Assembly (NCBI RefSeq): GCF_000526195.1
Contig: NZ_JAFP01000001.1
Coordinates: 904,001-968,000, forward strand
Direction of reading: 5' to 3'
Length of the DNA: 64,000 bases
Source: Hippea sp. KM1
GTDB taxonomy: Bacteria; Campylobacterota_A; Desulfurellia; Desulfurellales; Hippeaceae
This document shows positions 7,755-16,169 of the stretch, piece by piece; position 1 is the stretch's first letter; each line of letters begins with the position of its first letter. The notes below the pieces were generated by a model. The model searched no databases. It was not told the origin of the DNA and worked only from the letters and a program-made list of their open reading frames with translations. Both the position numbers and the translations under genes were made by a program.

Positions 7755-9059
7755 ATGAGAGGAATAAAGAATATCTATGTGGTGGGGAGAAAAAACCCTG
7801 ATTTGGATAGTGTTGTTAGCAGCATAGCCTATGCAGAGCTAAAGAACACAATAGACAGGGAGACAAACTATGTGGCTGCCGTTTGCGGCATGATAGATTC
7901 TACAACGCAGAAGCTGTTTGGGCATATGAATATACCGTTTCCCAAATACATATCCGACTTAAGCTTAAGGGTTGAGGATGTAATGACGCCCAACACCATA
8001 GTGGTTAACAAAAACGACCCTGTAACCGAGATATTTAAGCTAATGCTGAGAAACGACCTAATGGTGGTGCCTGTGGTTGACGATGATGAGAGGTTTGTCG
8101 GCTATTTCGGCATGATCGATATAGCAAGAAAAAGCATCTCCTCTGTAATGCCCGACATATTCAGAAAAATAAAGACCAGCATATCCGTTATAAAGAAGGC
8201 CGTCAACGGAGAGGTTATTGTAAAGATAGACGAGGATGAAACAAAACCGTTTGTTGCCACAACCATGATGGGCGTTATGGATTCAGAATATCTGTTTGAG
8301 ATTATAGACAGGGTCGATCCAGAAAGCGCCATAATAGTGGTGGGCAACAGAAGGGATCTTCAAAAGGCAGCTATAGAGTTGGGTGTTAAATGCATCATAC
8401 TATCCTACGGCTGCGACTTGGATGAGGAGTTGAAGGGCCTTGCAGAAGATAGGGGTGTTTTTGTAATAAAATCGGAATACGATGCATTTGCCACGGTGGG
8501 ATTGATAGAGTGGGGCATACCCGTTGATAATGTTTGTGAGAAGTCCACAACGGTGGTTAGCCCATCGGATCTCATAAACGAAATAAAGGAGAAGGTGTAT
8601 CATTCAAGCAACAGGGCTGTGGCTGTGGTTGACAAAAACAACAGGGTTAAGGGCATAATAACCCGAACCGATATAATAAAATACGACAAAAGGAATGTTA
8701 TACTCATAGACCACTCATCAAGCGCCAACGCCCCAGACGGCATATTTGAGTGCAATGTGCTTGAGATAATCGACCACCATAGACTCGGCGATATACAGAC
8801 CGGTTATAGAACACGATACAGGATTGAACCTTGGGGCTCAACCTCAGCTATTGTTGTCGATGAATTTGTAAAACATAAGGTTAAACCCTCCAAGACCACA
8901 TCGATGCTATTGGCTGCAGGCATAATAGTTAACACGGAATTTCTAAGCAACTCAAAGGTGACAGAATACGACAGAGAGGCCCTGCAGTGGCTCTGCTCGC
9001 TATGGGATATAGACATAGATGAGTTTACCGAAGAGATAAAAGGTGTATTAAATTTTTGA
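7755..9059 (+). CDS. CBS-DRTGG-DHH protein, degenerate family II (Mn) pyrophosphatase
   Basis: A 434-residue protein built like a CBS-domain family II inorganic pyrophosphatase: DHH-type N-terminus, CBS at about 75-135, DRTGG at about 155-250, second CBS at about 260-312, then the rest of the DHH domain. Metal-site residues D16, D18 (NPDLDS), D319 (LIDH) and D340-H341-H342 remain. However, the usual His of GH.NPD.DS is R12, the late metal Asp (normally in (I/L)(I/V)SDT) is N393, and the protein stops 41 residues later, so the roughly 110-residue DHHA2 substrate domain is absent. Known CBS-PPases are about 550 residues. Catalysis is therefore doubtful and a nucleotide-sensing role is possible. 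It is cotranscribed with hppA. Confidence 0.8.
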   Translation: MRGIKNIYVVGRKNPDLDSVVSSIAYAELKNTIDRETNYVAAVCGMIDSTTQKLFGHMNIPFPKYISDLSLRVEDVMTPNTIVVNKNDPVTEIFKLMLRNDLMVVPVVDDDERFVGYFGMIDIARKSISSVMPDIFRKIKTSISVIKKAVNGEVIVKIDEDETKPFVATTMMGVMDSEYLFEIIDRVDPESAIIVVGNRRDLQKAAIELGVKCIILSYGCDLDEELKGLAEDRGVFVIKSEYDAFATVGLIEWGIPVDNVCEKSTTVVSPSDLINEIKEKVYHSSNRAVAVVDKNNRVKGIITRTDIIKYDKRNVILIDHSSSANAPDGIFECNVLEIIDHHRLGDIQTGYRTRYRIEPWGSTSAIVVDEFVKHKVKPSKTTSMLLAAGIIVNTEFLSNSKVTEYDREALQWLCSLWDIDIDEFTEEIKGVLNF

Positions 9060-9077
9060 GGGGAGAGGAGGTTTTAT

Positions 9078-11144
9078 ATGATTAGCTCAACAACAGCGTT
9101 GTATCTGACATTTTTGGCTTCCTTCCTTTCGATAGGATATGCTATTTTTGCTGCATACTATGTTCTATCGAAGGAAGATGGCAACGAGAGGATGCGAGAG
9201 ATCGCCAAAGCCATCCAGGAGGGTGCTTTTGCTTTCCTATCGAGGGAATACAAGAGCATCGCCATCGTTGCTGTGGTGATATTTGCCATTCTATGGGCTT
9301 TGGGTGCAAAGAGTGAGCACTTTGGTCTGTTGACGGCATTGGGCTATCTAACGGGTGCCATACTTTCAGGATTGGCCGGTTATATCGGTATGGTCGTGGC
9401 GGTAAAGACCAATGTTAAAACGGCCCAAATGGCTAAAAACGGGCTTGCCAAGGCCTTGAATTTGGCTTTCAGGGGAGGCTCCGTTACGGGCTTTTTGGTT
9501 ACGGGTTTTGGTCTTTTGGCCATAGCCGGATTCTATTACATCTCGGTTTATGTCTTTAAACAGTCCGTTGAACATACAATAAAGGCCTTAATAGGTCTTG
9601 CCTTCGGAACAAGCTTGATCAGTGTGTTTGCCCGTCTTGGAGGTGGTATCTATACCAAAGCTGCCGATGTGGGTGCAGACCTTGTCGGTAAGGTGGAGGC
9701 AGGAATACCGGAGGACGACCCAAGAAACCCTGCTGTTATTGCAGACAATGTGGGTGATAATGTTGGCGATTGCGCTGGAATGGCAGCCGATGTCTTTGAG
9801 ACATTCACCGTTACAACCGTTGCTTCAATGGTTTTGGGATATAGCCTGTTTGATAAGGCAACAGGCAGCGTTGGCGTGGCAACGATGTTTCCTCTGCTTA
9901 TTGGAGCCATAGCTTCAGTTTCGGCTATTATAGGAACATTCTTTGTTAAATTGGGAAGATCCAACAACATCATGGGTGCATTCTATAAGGGTATGTTGGC
10001 AACGGCCGTTATAGCCCTTGTAATCATCTATTTTGCAGCACAGAAGTTCTTTGCTGGCGGCATAAAGTATAGTTGGGGTGTTGTAACGCCGAATGCCGTA
10101 TTCATGACCGCCTTGATAGGTATGGCAATAACGGCACTGCTTATGTTCATAACAGAGTATTACACATCCTATGAGTATCCACCGGTAAAATCAATCGCAA
10201 AATCATCCGTAACGGGTCATGCAACCAATATCATTCAGGGTATGGCTGTAATGCTTAAGGCACCTGCTGCCCCTGCTATAGTCATCGCTTTAGGCATCTT
10301 CTTCTCATACAAGCTTGCAGGACTTTACGGTATTGCTATAGCTGCAGCCTCTATGCTTTCTCTAACGGGTATGGTTATATCCATCGATTCATACGGACCA
10401 ATCACAGACAACGCTGGCGGTATTGCAGAGATGGCCGAGCTTGATGAGTCTGTTAGGGCAGTTACCGATCCCTTGGATGCCGTTGGAAATACAACAAAGG
10501 CCGTTACAAAGGGATTTGCCATAGGTTCTGCTGCTTTGGCTGCACTTGTTCTGTTTGCCGAATACACAAGGGCCATAGGCGGCAAAACGGCATTCGATTT
10601 GAGCGATCCTTTGGTATTGGTCGGACTGCTGTTAGGCGGTCTTCTGCCGTTCTATTTCGGCGCTATGAGTATGGAGGCAGTGGGTATTGCTGGCGGTATG
10701 ATGGTTGAAGAGGTTAGAAGGCAGTTTAAAACGATTAAAGGCATACTTGAGGGTAAGGCAAAGCCGGATTATGCCGCCTGTGTTGATATAGTCACAAGGG
10801 AATCACTGAAAAAGATGATAGCACCGGGATTGATACCGGTTTTGGGCCCGATTATCGTGTATGCCATATTTGGAAGGACGGCTTTGGGTGCGCTTTCTAT
10901 GGGTTCTATCATAACGGGATTCTTCTTGGCTGTTGCAATGACAAGCGGTGGCGGTGCCTGGGATAATGCTAAAAAATACATCGAGGATGGAAACTTCGGC
11001 GGCAAGGGTTCTGAAGCCCATAAAGCTGCAGTAACGGGTGATACGGTTGGTGATCCGCTTAAGGATACAGCAGGCCCGGCTATTAACCCGATGATTAAGA
11101 TCATAAACATCATTGCTATCCTGATTGTTCTGACAAGTATGTAA
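9078..11144 (+). CDS. hppA: Membrane-bound H+-translocating pyrophosphatase, K+-independent type
   Basis: A 688-residue polytopic enzyme (about 16 helices expected) coupling pyrophosphate hydrolysis to cation pumping. The substrate loop [20 protein letters not shown] and the acidic [16 protein letters not shown] block are intact, as is the late DNAKKYIE and [11 protein letters not shown] pair. The subclass motif reads GNTTKAVTK with K474 and T477; this Lys/Thr pair replaces the Ala residues of K+-dependent enzymes and marks the K+-independent H+-pumping class. It starts 18 bp after the CBS-DHH gene with GAGAGGAGG as ribosome site, and a terminator follows. Confidence 0.95.
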   Translation: MISSTTALYLTFLASFLSIGYAIFAAYYVLSKEDGNERMREIAKAIQEGAFAFLSREYKSIAIVAVVIFAILWALGAKSEHFGLLTALGYLTGAILSGLAGYIGMVVAVKTNVKTAQMAKNGLAKALNLAFRGGSVTGFLVTGFGLLAIAGFYYISVYVFKQSVEHTIKALIGLAFGTSLISVFARLGGGIYTKAADVGADLVGKVEAGIPEDDPRNPAVIADNVGDNVGDCAGMAADVFETFTVTTVASMVLGYSLFDKATGSVGVATMFPLLIGAIASVSAIIGTFFVKLGRSNNIMGAFYKGMLATAVIALVIIYFAAQKFFAGGIKYSWGVVTPNAVFMTALIGMAITALLMFITEYYTSYEYPPVKSIAKSSVTGHATNIIQGMAVMLKAPAAPAIVIALGIFFSYKLAGLYGIAIAAASMLSLTGMVISIDSYGPITDNAGGIAEMAELDESVRAVTDPLDAVGNTTKAVTKGFAIGSAALAALVLFAEYTRAIGGKTAFDLSDPLVLVGLLLGGLLPFYFGAMSMEAVGIAGGMMVEEVRRQFKTIKGILEGKAKPDYAACVDIVTRESLKKMIAPGLIPVLGPIIVYAIFGRTALGALSMGSIITGFFLAVAMTSGGGAWDNAKKYIEDGNFGGKGSEAHKAAVTGDTVGDPLKDTAGPAINPMIKIINIIAILIVLTSM

Positions 11145-11149
11145 GAAAT

Positions 11150-11171
11150 AAGGGGGCTTGCCCCCTTTTTT
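11150..11171 (+). terminator. Rho-independent terminator after hppA
   Basis: AAGGGGG-CTTG-CCCCCTTTTTT: a G/C stem with a 4-nt loop and a T run, starting 5 bp after the hppA stop. Confidence 0.85.
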
Positions 11172-11173
11172 GT

Positions 11174-11201
11174 TGTGCCTTCGGCGTTTTTCGAGGGCAC
11201 A
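11174..11201 (+). other. Imperfect hairpin in the purC leader
   Basis: TGTGCCTTCG pairs with CGAGGGCACA (one G-T pair) around a loop GCGTTTTT, just after the hppA terminator and 33 bp before the purC start. It resembles no purine riboswitch I know; it may be a second stem of the terminator region or a structured leader. Confidence 0.4.
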
Positions 11202-11234
11202 GCAGAGAAATCTTTATTTAAGAGGGGTGTGGAG

Positions 11235-11948
11235 ATGGTTGAAGAGACGAATCTGTTGTATGAGGGTAAGGCCAAGAAGGTCTATGAGACTGATGATCCT
11301 AATCTTCTGATAATATACTTCAAAGACGACGCAACGGCATTTAACGGAAAGAAACACGCCATTATAGACGAAAAGGGTGCTCTGAATAAAGCCATAACGG
11401 TTAAGGCCTTTGGATGGATGAATGAGTGCGGCATAACCAACCACTTTGTTGAGGAGAACTCCGGCAGGGAGATAGTGGTAAAAAGGCTTAAGATGATACC
11501 CGTTGAGGTTGTCGTAAGAAACATTGCAGCCGGTTCTATCGCAAAAAGGCTCGGCTTAAAGCAGGGTCAGAAGCTTCCAAGACCCATCATAGAATTCTAT
11601 TACAAAAGCGACGAGTTGGATGACCCGATGATAAACGAAGACCATATAACGGCATTTGGATGGGCGGATGAGGAGACAATCAAGAAGATGAAGGAGATGG
11701 CCCTAAAGGTTAACGACTGCTTAAGGGAGAGGTTTGACAAGGCAGGTATAGAGCTTGTGGACTTCAAATTGGAGTTTGGCTTTGACAACGACGGCAATCT
11801 GCTTGTGGGCGATGAGTTTACGCCGGACGGTTCGAGGTTGTGGGATAAAGAGACCGGTGAGGTTTTGGATAAAGACCGATTCAGAAAGGATTTAGGCGAT
11901 CTCATTGAGGGGTATGAGAAGATAATGATGAAGATATCAAGGGTTTAG
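11235..11948 (+). CDS. purC: Phosphoribosylaminoimidazole-succinocarboxamide synthase
   Basis: A 237-residue SAICAR synthetase of de novo purine synthesis, joining CAIR and aspartate with ATP. Motifs LLYEGKAKKVYET at the N-terminus, KRLKMIPVEVVVRNIAAGS near the middle, and LVDFKLEFG and GDEFTPDGSRLWD in the C-terminal half are typical. I chose ATG 11235, with GGTGTGGAG before it and the normal family length; an in-frame upstream start at 11175 would add 20 residues that read through the leader hairpin. purS follows after 2 bp. Confidence 0.95.
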   Translation: MVEETNLLYEGKAKKVYETDDPNLLIIYFKDDATAFNGKKHAIIDEKGALNKAITVKAFGWMNECGITNHFVEENSGREIVVKRLKMIPVEVVVRNIAAGSIAKRLGLKQGQKLPRPIIEFYYKSDELDDPMINEDHITAFGWADEETIKKMKEMALKVNDCLRERFDKAGIELVDFKLEFGFDNDGNLLVGDEFTPDGSRLWDKETGEVLDKDRFRKDLGDLIEGYEKIMMKISRV

Positions 11949-11950
11949 CT

Positions 11951-12178
11951 ATGAAATACATCGTCATAGTCAAGCCTAAGAAGGCCATACTGGATCCTCA
12001 AGGCAAGGCTATAAAGAAGGTGGCAGAGGACTATCTGCAGGCTAAGATCAAAGACATCAGGGTGGGTAAATACTTCGAGGTCGAGCTTAATGAGGAAAAC
12101 GACGAGTTGATAGAAAAATTAGCAAAGAACATCCTATCAAATGAGGTAATCGAGGATTACGAGGTAAGAAAGGCGTGA
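11951..12178 (+). CDS. purS: FGAM synthase subunit PurS
   Basis: A 75-residue small subunit of the three-part formylglycinamidine ribonucleotide synthetase (PurL-PurQ-PurS). The pattern VKPKKAILDPQGKAIKK followed by V..GK..E is characteristic. It lies 2 bp after purC and overlaps purQ by 4 bp (GTGA). The large subunit purL is not in this window. Confidence 0.93.
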   Translation: MKYIVIVKPKKAILDPQGKAIKKVAEDYLQAKIKDIRVGKYFEVELNEENDELIEKLAKNILSNEVIEDYEVRKA

Positions 12179-12846
12179 GGATTGGAATAGTTAGATTTCT
12201 TGGAACGAATTGCGATTTTGATTGTAAATACGCCTGTGATGTTTTGGGTGTTGAGTCGGATTTTATCTGGCATGAAGAGCAAAAGATAGATGGCTTTGAT
12301 GTTGTGATTTTGCCCGGTGGCTTTTCATACGGGGATTACCTAAGATGCGGAGCTTTAGCAAAGTTCTCACCCGTTATGAAGGCCATAAGGGAGTTTGCAA
12401 AAAAAGGCGGCTATGTCATGGGCATCTGCAACGGTTTTCAGATACTTCTGGAGAGTGGGCTTTTGAAGGGTTCGCTCCTTAGGAATAAAAACCTCAGGTT
12501 TATCCATAAGGATGTCCATTTGAGGGTTGAAAACAGCAGGTGCTATTTTACAAAAGGCCTTGAAGGCAAAACGCTCAAGATGCCTATAGCTCACGGCGAC
12601 GGCAATTACTTCTGCAGCGAGGATTACCTAAAATACCTTCAAGATAATGAGATGATAGTTTTAAGATACGCATCAAAAGACGGCAACCCCTCCGATGAAT
12701 GTAATCCAAACGGCTCGATATACAACATAGCCGGTATTTGCAATGAAAGCGGTAATGTATTTGGATTGATGCCCCATCCCGAAAGGGCTGTGGGGGATCT
12801 GGGGAGCGATGGTGAATATATCTGGGCAAGACTCCTTGGGGGTTAG
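12175..12846 (+). CDS. purQ: FGAM synthase glutaminase subunit PurQ
   Basis: A 223-residue class I glutamine amidotransferase that feeds ammonia to PurL. The nucleophile elbow is GICNGFQIL, with Cys in the middle, and the His-Glu pair is in MPHPERAVG near the end. The start is GTG at 12175, overlapping the purS stop, giving the expected MRIGIVRFLGTNCD N-terminus. hemL begins 2 bp after its stop. Confidence 0.95.
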   Translation: MRIGIVRFLGTNCDFDCKYACDVLGVESDFIWHEEQKIDGFDVVILPGGFSYGDYLRCGALAKFSPVMKAIREFAKKGGYVMGICNGFQILLESGLLKGSLLRNKNLRFIHKDVHLRVENSRCYFTKGLEGKTLKMPIAHGDGNYFCSEDYLKYLQDNEMIVLRYASKDGNPSDECNPNGSIYNIAGICNESGNVFGLMPHPERAVGDLGSDGEYIWARLLGG

Positions 12847-12848
12847 TT

Positions 12849-14150
12849 ATGTTTGATAAGAGCAGGGAGCTTTTTGAGGAGGCCAAAAAATACATAGCCG
12901 GAGGTGTCAACAGCCCCGTCAGGGCTTTTAAGAATGTGGGAAGGCATCCGCTTTTTATAAACAGGGCTAAGGGTTCTAAGATTTACGATGAGGATGGAAA
13001 TGAGTTTATCGACTATGTAAACAGCTGGGGTCCTACAATCTTAGGCCATGCCGATGATGAGGTCATAAACAAAACCAAGGATGCTCTGGATAGGGGTTTT
13101 AGCTTTGGTGCACCCACAATACTTGAGACGGAGCTTGCCAAAAGAATAGTCAGGGCGTTTGATTCAATAGAGGTTGTGAGGTTTGTGAACTCAGGCACAG
13201 AAGCCGCCATGAGTGCCATCAGGCTTGCAAGGGGCTTTACCGGCAGGGATAATATACTTAAATTCAGCGGCTGCTATCACGGCCATTCCGATAGCCTGCT
13301 GGTTGGTGCAGGCTCAGGCTCAAGCACATTCGGCATACCATCAAGTAAAGGGGTTCCTGCAGACTTTGCCAAGCATACGCTGCTTGCTGAGTTTAACGAT
13401 TTAGATATGGTTGAGGATATATTCAAAAGATACGGCGATTCAATAGCCGCAATAGTGATAGAGCCCGTTGCAGGCAATATGGGCTTGATTAGGCCTATAG
13501 AGGGTTTCTTAGAAGGACTTAGAAGCGTATGCGACAAATACGGCACTCTGTTGATATTTGATGAGGTGATGACAGGCTTCAGGCTAACATACGGTGGAGC
13601 GCAACATATATACAACATAACACCCGACATTACGATACTGGGAAAGGTTGTTGGTGGGGGTTTTCCTGTGGCCTGTTTTGGGGCAAAGAGGGAAATCATG
13701 GAGTATTTAGCCCCTGAAGGCCCTGTGTATCAGGCAGGGACCTTAAGCGGAAACCCCGTTGCAATGGCCTGCGGAATAGCCACATTGGACATATTAAAGA
13801 GGAAAAACCCCTATAGGGATCTGGACAAAAACACAAGCAAATTAGTGTCGAGGATTTTGGGTCTTGCCAGCCAATACGGCATACCGGCAAGCGGGGAGTC
13901 TATAGGGTCGATGTTTAGCATATTCTTCACAGAGGAGAAACCTGTAAACTATAAAGGTGTTCAAAAGAGCGACTTAAGACTTTTTACCAATTACTTCATA
14001 GGGTTGCTTGAGCGGGGTATTTACATACCACCATCCCAGTTTGAGTCCAACTTTATAACAATAAAACATTCGCTTGAGGATATAGAAAATACGCTTGTTG
14101 CCTTGGAAGAGGTCTTTAGCGAGATTGCAAGCGGCAAGTTTTATGTATGA
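12849..14150 (+). CDS. hemL: Glutamate-1-semialdehyde 2,1-aminomutase
   Basis: A 433-residue PLP enzyme making 5-aminolevulinate from glutamate-1-semialdehyde in the C5 route to haem and cobamides. The N-terminal block AGGVNSPVRAFK, the SGTEAAMSAIRLAR motif and GCYHGHSD are diagnostic. The Schiff-base lysine is K266 (ILGKVVGGGFP). Full length. It sits in a tight operon between purQ (2 bp) and atpZ (4-bp overlap), an unusual mix of purine, tetrapyrrole and ATP synthase genes. B12 demand by the NrdJ reductase encoded further along fits local tetrapyrrole synthesis. Confidence 0.95.
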   Translation: MFDKSRELFEEAKKYIAGGVNSPVRAFKNVGRHPLFINRAKGSKIYDEDGNEFIDYVNSWGPTILGHADDEVINKTKDALDRGFSFGAPTILETELAKRIVRAFDSIEVVRFVNSGTEAAMSAIRLARGFTGRDNILKFSGCYHGHSDSLLVGAGSGSSTFGIPSSKGVPADFAKHTLLAEFNDLDMVEDIFKRYGDSIAAIVIEPVAGNMGLIRPIEGFLEGLRSVCDKYGTLLIFDEVMTGFRLTYGGAQHIYNITPDITILGKVVGGGFPVACFGAKREIMEYLAPEGPVYQAGTLSGNPVAMACGIATLDILKRKNPYRDLDKNTSKLVSRILGLASQYGIPASGESIGSMFSIFFTEEKPVNYKGVQKSDLRLFTNYFIGLLERGIYIPPSQFESNFITIKHSLEDIENTLVALEEVFSEIASGKFYV

Positions 14151-14410
14151 ACGATCGCAAGAAAAGGCAACAGAAGGTAAGGTTTTATTTAGAGCTATAC
14201 GATGCCACCACCATAGGCTTTAGCGTGGTTTTATCCATCCTGTTTGGTGGTGGCCTGGGCTATTGGCTGGATAAGAAGTTCAACTCATCCCACCATTGGC
14301 TGTTCTTTCTTTTTTTGGCTTTTGGCATAATAGCGGGCTTTAAAAATATGTTCTATGGCATAAGAAAGGTTGATAAGAGCTTAGATGAAGATAACGATAA
14401 AAAGACTTGA
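14147..14410 (+). CDS. atpZ: AtpZ-like ATP synthase-associated membrane protein
   Basis: An 87-residue protein with two hydrophobic segments (about residues 20-40 and 50-68) and the pattern G..LG.WLD.K. in the first hairpin, as in AtpZ ('gene 1') proteins that precede Fo genes. These are thought to help Mg2+ handling or c-ring assembly together with AtpI. It overlaps hemL by 4 bp and atpI by 26 bp. Confidence 0.72.
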   Translation: MNDRKKRQQKVRFYLELYDATTIGFSVVLSILFGGGLGYWLDKKFNSSHHWLFFLFLAFGIIAGFKNMFYGIRKVDKSLDEDNDKKT

Positions 14411-14738
14411 AATAACCTTCGTAATAGTGTATTTTTTAGCAGCACTTTTATGTTTCTTCTTATTCAGAAGTAAAAGCTGCCTATTGGGCAGTTTTGTTGG
14501 TTGGTTGGTCTCAATAGGAGACTGGTTTCTTTTAAAAATTATGGCCAAAAGATGGCTAAAAAAGGGCGGATATTCGTTTATTGATTACGGTTTAAGGTTT
14601 GCCATCGTGGCCATCAGCATACTGATTTTGCTTAAAGCGGGGTTTAGCCCTGTTGGAATAGTTGTTGGCGTATCTGTAATTCCAGCATCGCTAATGATGT
14701 TAGGAGTGGTGGCTCTATTTAGAAAAATTACGGTTTGA
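14385..14738 (+). CDS. atpI: AtpI-like ATP synthase assembly protein
   Basis: A 117-residue membrane protein with four hydrophobic segments, read from ATG 14385 inside the end of atpZ. Position (between atpZ and atpB), size and topology match AtpI/UncI, the c-ring assembly factor. Sequence identity in this family is low, so the call rests mostly on context. A GAGGGGG site before the next gene links it to atpB. Confidence 0.68.
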   Translation: MKITIKRLEITFVIVYFLAALLCFFLFRSKSCLLGSFVGWLVSIGDWFLLKIMAKRWLKKGGYSFIDYGLRFAIVAISILILLKAGFSPVGIVVGVSVIPASLMMLGVVALFRKITV

Positions 14739-14747
14739 GGGGGTAGC

Positions 14748-15416
14748 ATGGAAGCACCAAGTTTTTTAGACTTTATAATTCATGCCACTGGTTTACCAGG
14801 TTATCTTGTCTTTAGTTGGTTTATGATTTTGGTTATCGTTGGTCTGGCTTTGGTTGTCAGATCATCGCTTAAGTTGATGCCAGAGGGCATTCAGAATGTT
14901 GCAGAGAGTGTTGTTTATGGCATTTACAGCTTTGTGGAGGATATATTGGGCAAAGAGGAGACGCCCAAGCATTTTCCATTGCTTGCAACCCTTGCCATAG
15001 TTATATTCTTTTACAACATAGTGGAGCTAATTCCAGGCTTCATACCGCCCACATCCAGCCTAAACACAACGCTATCCATGGCCTTAATCGTTTTCTTCTA
15101 TTATCAGTTTTTGGGCTTCAAAAGGCATGGTATAAAATACATAAAGCACTTTATGGGGCCTGTTTGGTGGCTTGTGCCTTTAATTCTGCCTATAGAGATA
15201 ATAGGTCATTTTGCAAGGATCGTATCGTTATCGGTCAGGTTGTTTGGTAATATCTTCGGAGACGATCTGCTTTTGGCCGTTGTTTTCTTCTTAGCTCCGT
15301 GGCTTGTTCCGTTGCCCGTTATGGCTTTGGTCTTGCTGGCAGCAAGTATCCAGGCGTTTATATTCTTCTTGCTCAGCACGCTCTATATAGCAGATGCTAT
15401 AAACGAGGCGCATTAA
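14748..15416 (+). CDS. atpB: F-type ATP synthase subunit a
   Basis: A 222-residue membrane stator subunit forming the ion half-channels. The key arginine is in the penultimate helix (IVSLSVRLFGNIFGDDLL), and the NIVELIPGF and PTSSLNTTLSMAL blocks are conserved. Five to six helices. It lies 9 bp after atpI and 43 bp before atpE. The b, delta and F1 genes are not next to it, so the Fo a/c pair forms its own cluster. Confidence 0.95.
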   Translation: MEAPSFLDFIIHATGLPGYLVFSWFMILVIVGLALVVRSSLKLMPEGIQNVAESVVYGIYSFVEDILGKEETPKHFPLLATLAIVIFFYNIVELIPGFIPPTSSLNTTLSMALIVFFYYQFLGFKRHGIKYIKHFMGPVWWLVPLILPIEIIGHFARIVSLSVRLFGNIFGDDLLLAVVFFLAPWLVPLPVMALVLLAASIQAFIFFLLSTLYIADAINEAH

Positions 15417-15459
15417 TGAGATTTGAATGTTTTTAGATTTATTGTGAGGAGGTGGAGTT

Positions 15460-15810
15460 ATGAGGGGTAAGGTTGTTTTATTGGCACTGTTGGCTTTGGC
15501 AGTGGGATTGCCAGCATTGGCTGCAGGTGATGCCCAGAGCGCCGAAGCAGCTGCAAACCTGGTGCTGAAGAAGTATTACATGTTCGTCGCAATGGGTGGC
15601 GCAATCGGTCTGGGTTTGGCAGCCTTGGGTGGTGGAATCGGTCAGGGACACGCAGTTAATGGAACTGCATTAGGAACAGCAAGGAATCCGAGCATGTCCG
15701 GTAAACTTCTCACCGTTATGATGATCGGTCTTGCTATGATCGAGTCTTTGGTTATTTACATGCTCGTTATCGTTCTGATTATCCTTTACACAAACCCATT
15801 CCACATCTAA
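15460..15810 (+). CDS. atpE: F-type ATP synthase subunit c
   Basis: A 116-residue c-ring subunit with a 21-residue signal-like N-terminus ending in LPALA before AGDAQS, then the two-helix hairpin. The ion-binding carboxylate is E95 (AMIESLVIY). Q62 in the first helix and S96 next to the Glu correspond to Na+ ligands in the Ilyobacter c-ring, while the threonine after S is replaced by Leu. The polar loop is GTARNPSMSGK. An AGGAGGTGG ribosome site precedes the ATG. A probable terminator follows at 15844. Confidence 0.93.
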   Translation: MRGKVVLLALLALAVGLPALAAGDAQSAEAAANLVLKKYYMFVAMGGAIGLGLAALGGGIGQGHAVNGTALGTARNPSMSGKLLTVMMIGLAMIESLVIYMLVIVLIILYTNPFHI

Positions 15811-15843
15811 ATCACCCAAAAAAAATCTAAAAAACCCAAGCAA

Positions 15844-15868
15844 GGCGAGAGGCGCTCAGCCTCCCGCC
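15844..15868. terminator. Hairpin between atpE and the disrupted lipoprotein gene
   Basis: GGCG-A-GAGGC / GCCTC-C-CGCC around GCTCA, flanked by AAG on the left and TTTACTCTTTT on the right. It sits between convergent genes and could stop transcription from both sides. A near copy of the hairpin lies at 18933. Confidence 0.55.
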
Positions 15869-16084
15869 TTTACTCTTTTAATACAAAATCTAAAATCTAA
15901 AATCCAAAATCCAACATCCAAAATTAGTTATTAGTTGTTCATCTCGGTTAAGTTATCGTTCTCCTTAGAGTAAGCCTCTTTTATAGCCTTCACAAACTCG
16001 GGAGAGGAGAAATAGTCAAGGAGGGCTTTATAGTATTGGACGGACATATCACCGACGATAAACTTAAATTTACCTGTTAGATCA
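15849..16084. repeat. Duplicated segment, copy 1 (hairpin, heptamer tract, lipoprotein 3' end)
   Basis: This stretch is closely repeated at 18935-19154: the hairpin, a run of AAAATCT/AAAATCC heptamers, and the last ~150 bp of a lipoprotein gene. Differences are scattered single bases plus length change in the heptamer tract. Its right side ends about 19 bp from the IS target site. Confidence 0.85.
15878..15926. repeat. Degenerate heptamer tract
   Basis: Consecutive 7-bp units of the form AAAATCT, AAAATCT, AAAATCC, AAAATCC, AACATCC, AAAATTA. A shorter version is at 18966-18994. Such short tandem heptamers resemble the STRR repeats of cyanobacteria in style; no function is shown. Confidence 0.6.
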
Positions 16085-16102
16085 GTCGCAAACAATACAT
16101 GA

Positions 16103-16110
16103 GTTACTCT
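16103..16110. repeat. Target-site duplication, left copy
   Basis: GTTACTCT, repeated at 17369-17376 on the other side of the IS. Eight bases is the usual duplication for the IS256 family. Confidence 0.9.
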
Positions 16111-16138
16111 GGCAATGTCAACTTTTTTGTGTCACCCC
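16111..16138. repeat. IS terminal inverted repeat, left
   Basis: About 28 bp beginning GGCAATGTCAA and ending TTGTGTCACCC. The mismatches to the right repeat are in the middle. Confidence 0.85.
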
Positions 16139-16169
16139 TCTTCCTGTTTGGTTCACTTAGTTTCCCCAT

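Noticed and set aside
11145-11234. Purine riboswitch before purC
   Set aside because: The ~60 bp between the hppA terminator and purC is too short for the aptamer and only one imperfect hairpin is present.
11175-11234. Longer N-terminus for purC
   Set aside because: The extra 20 codons run through the leader hairpin, lack a ribosome site and exceed the family length.
10769-11275. 168-codon minus-strand frame over the hppA end and the terminator
   Set aside because: Antisense to hppA motifs, crosses a strong terminator, and has no ribosome site.
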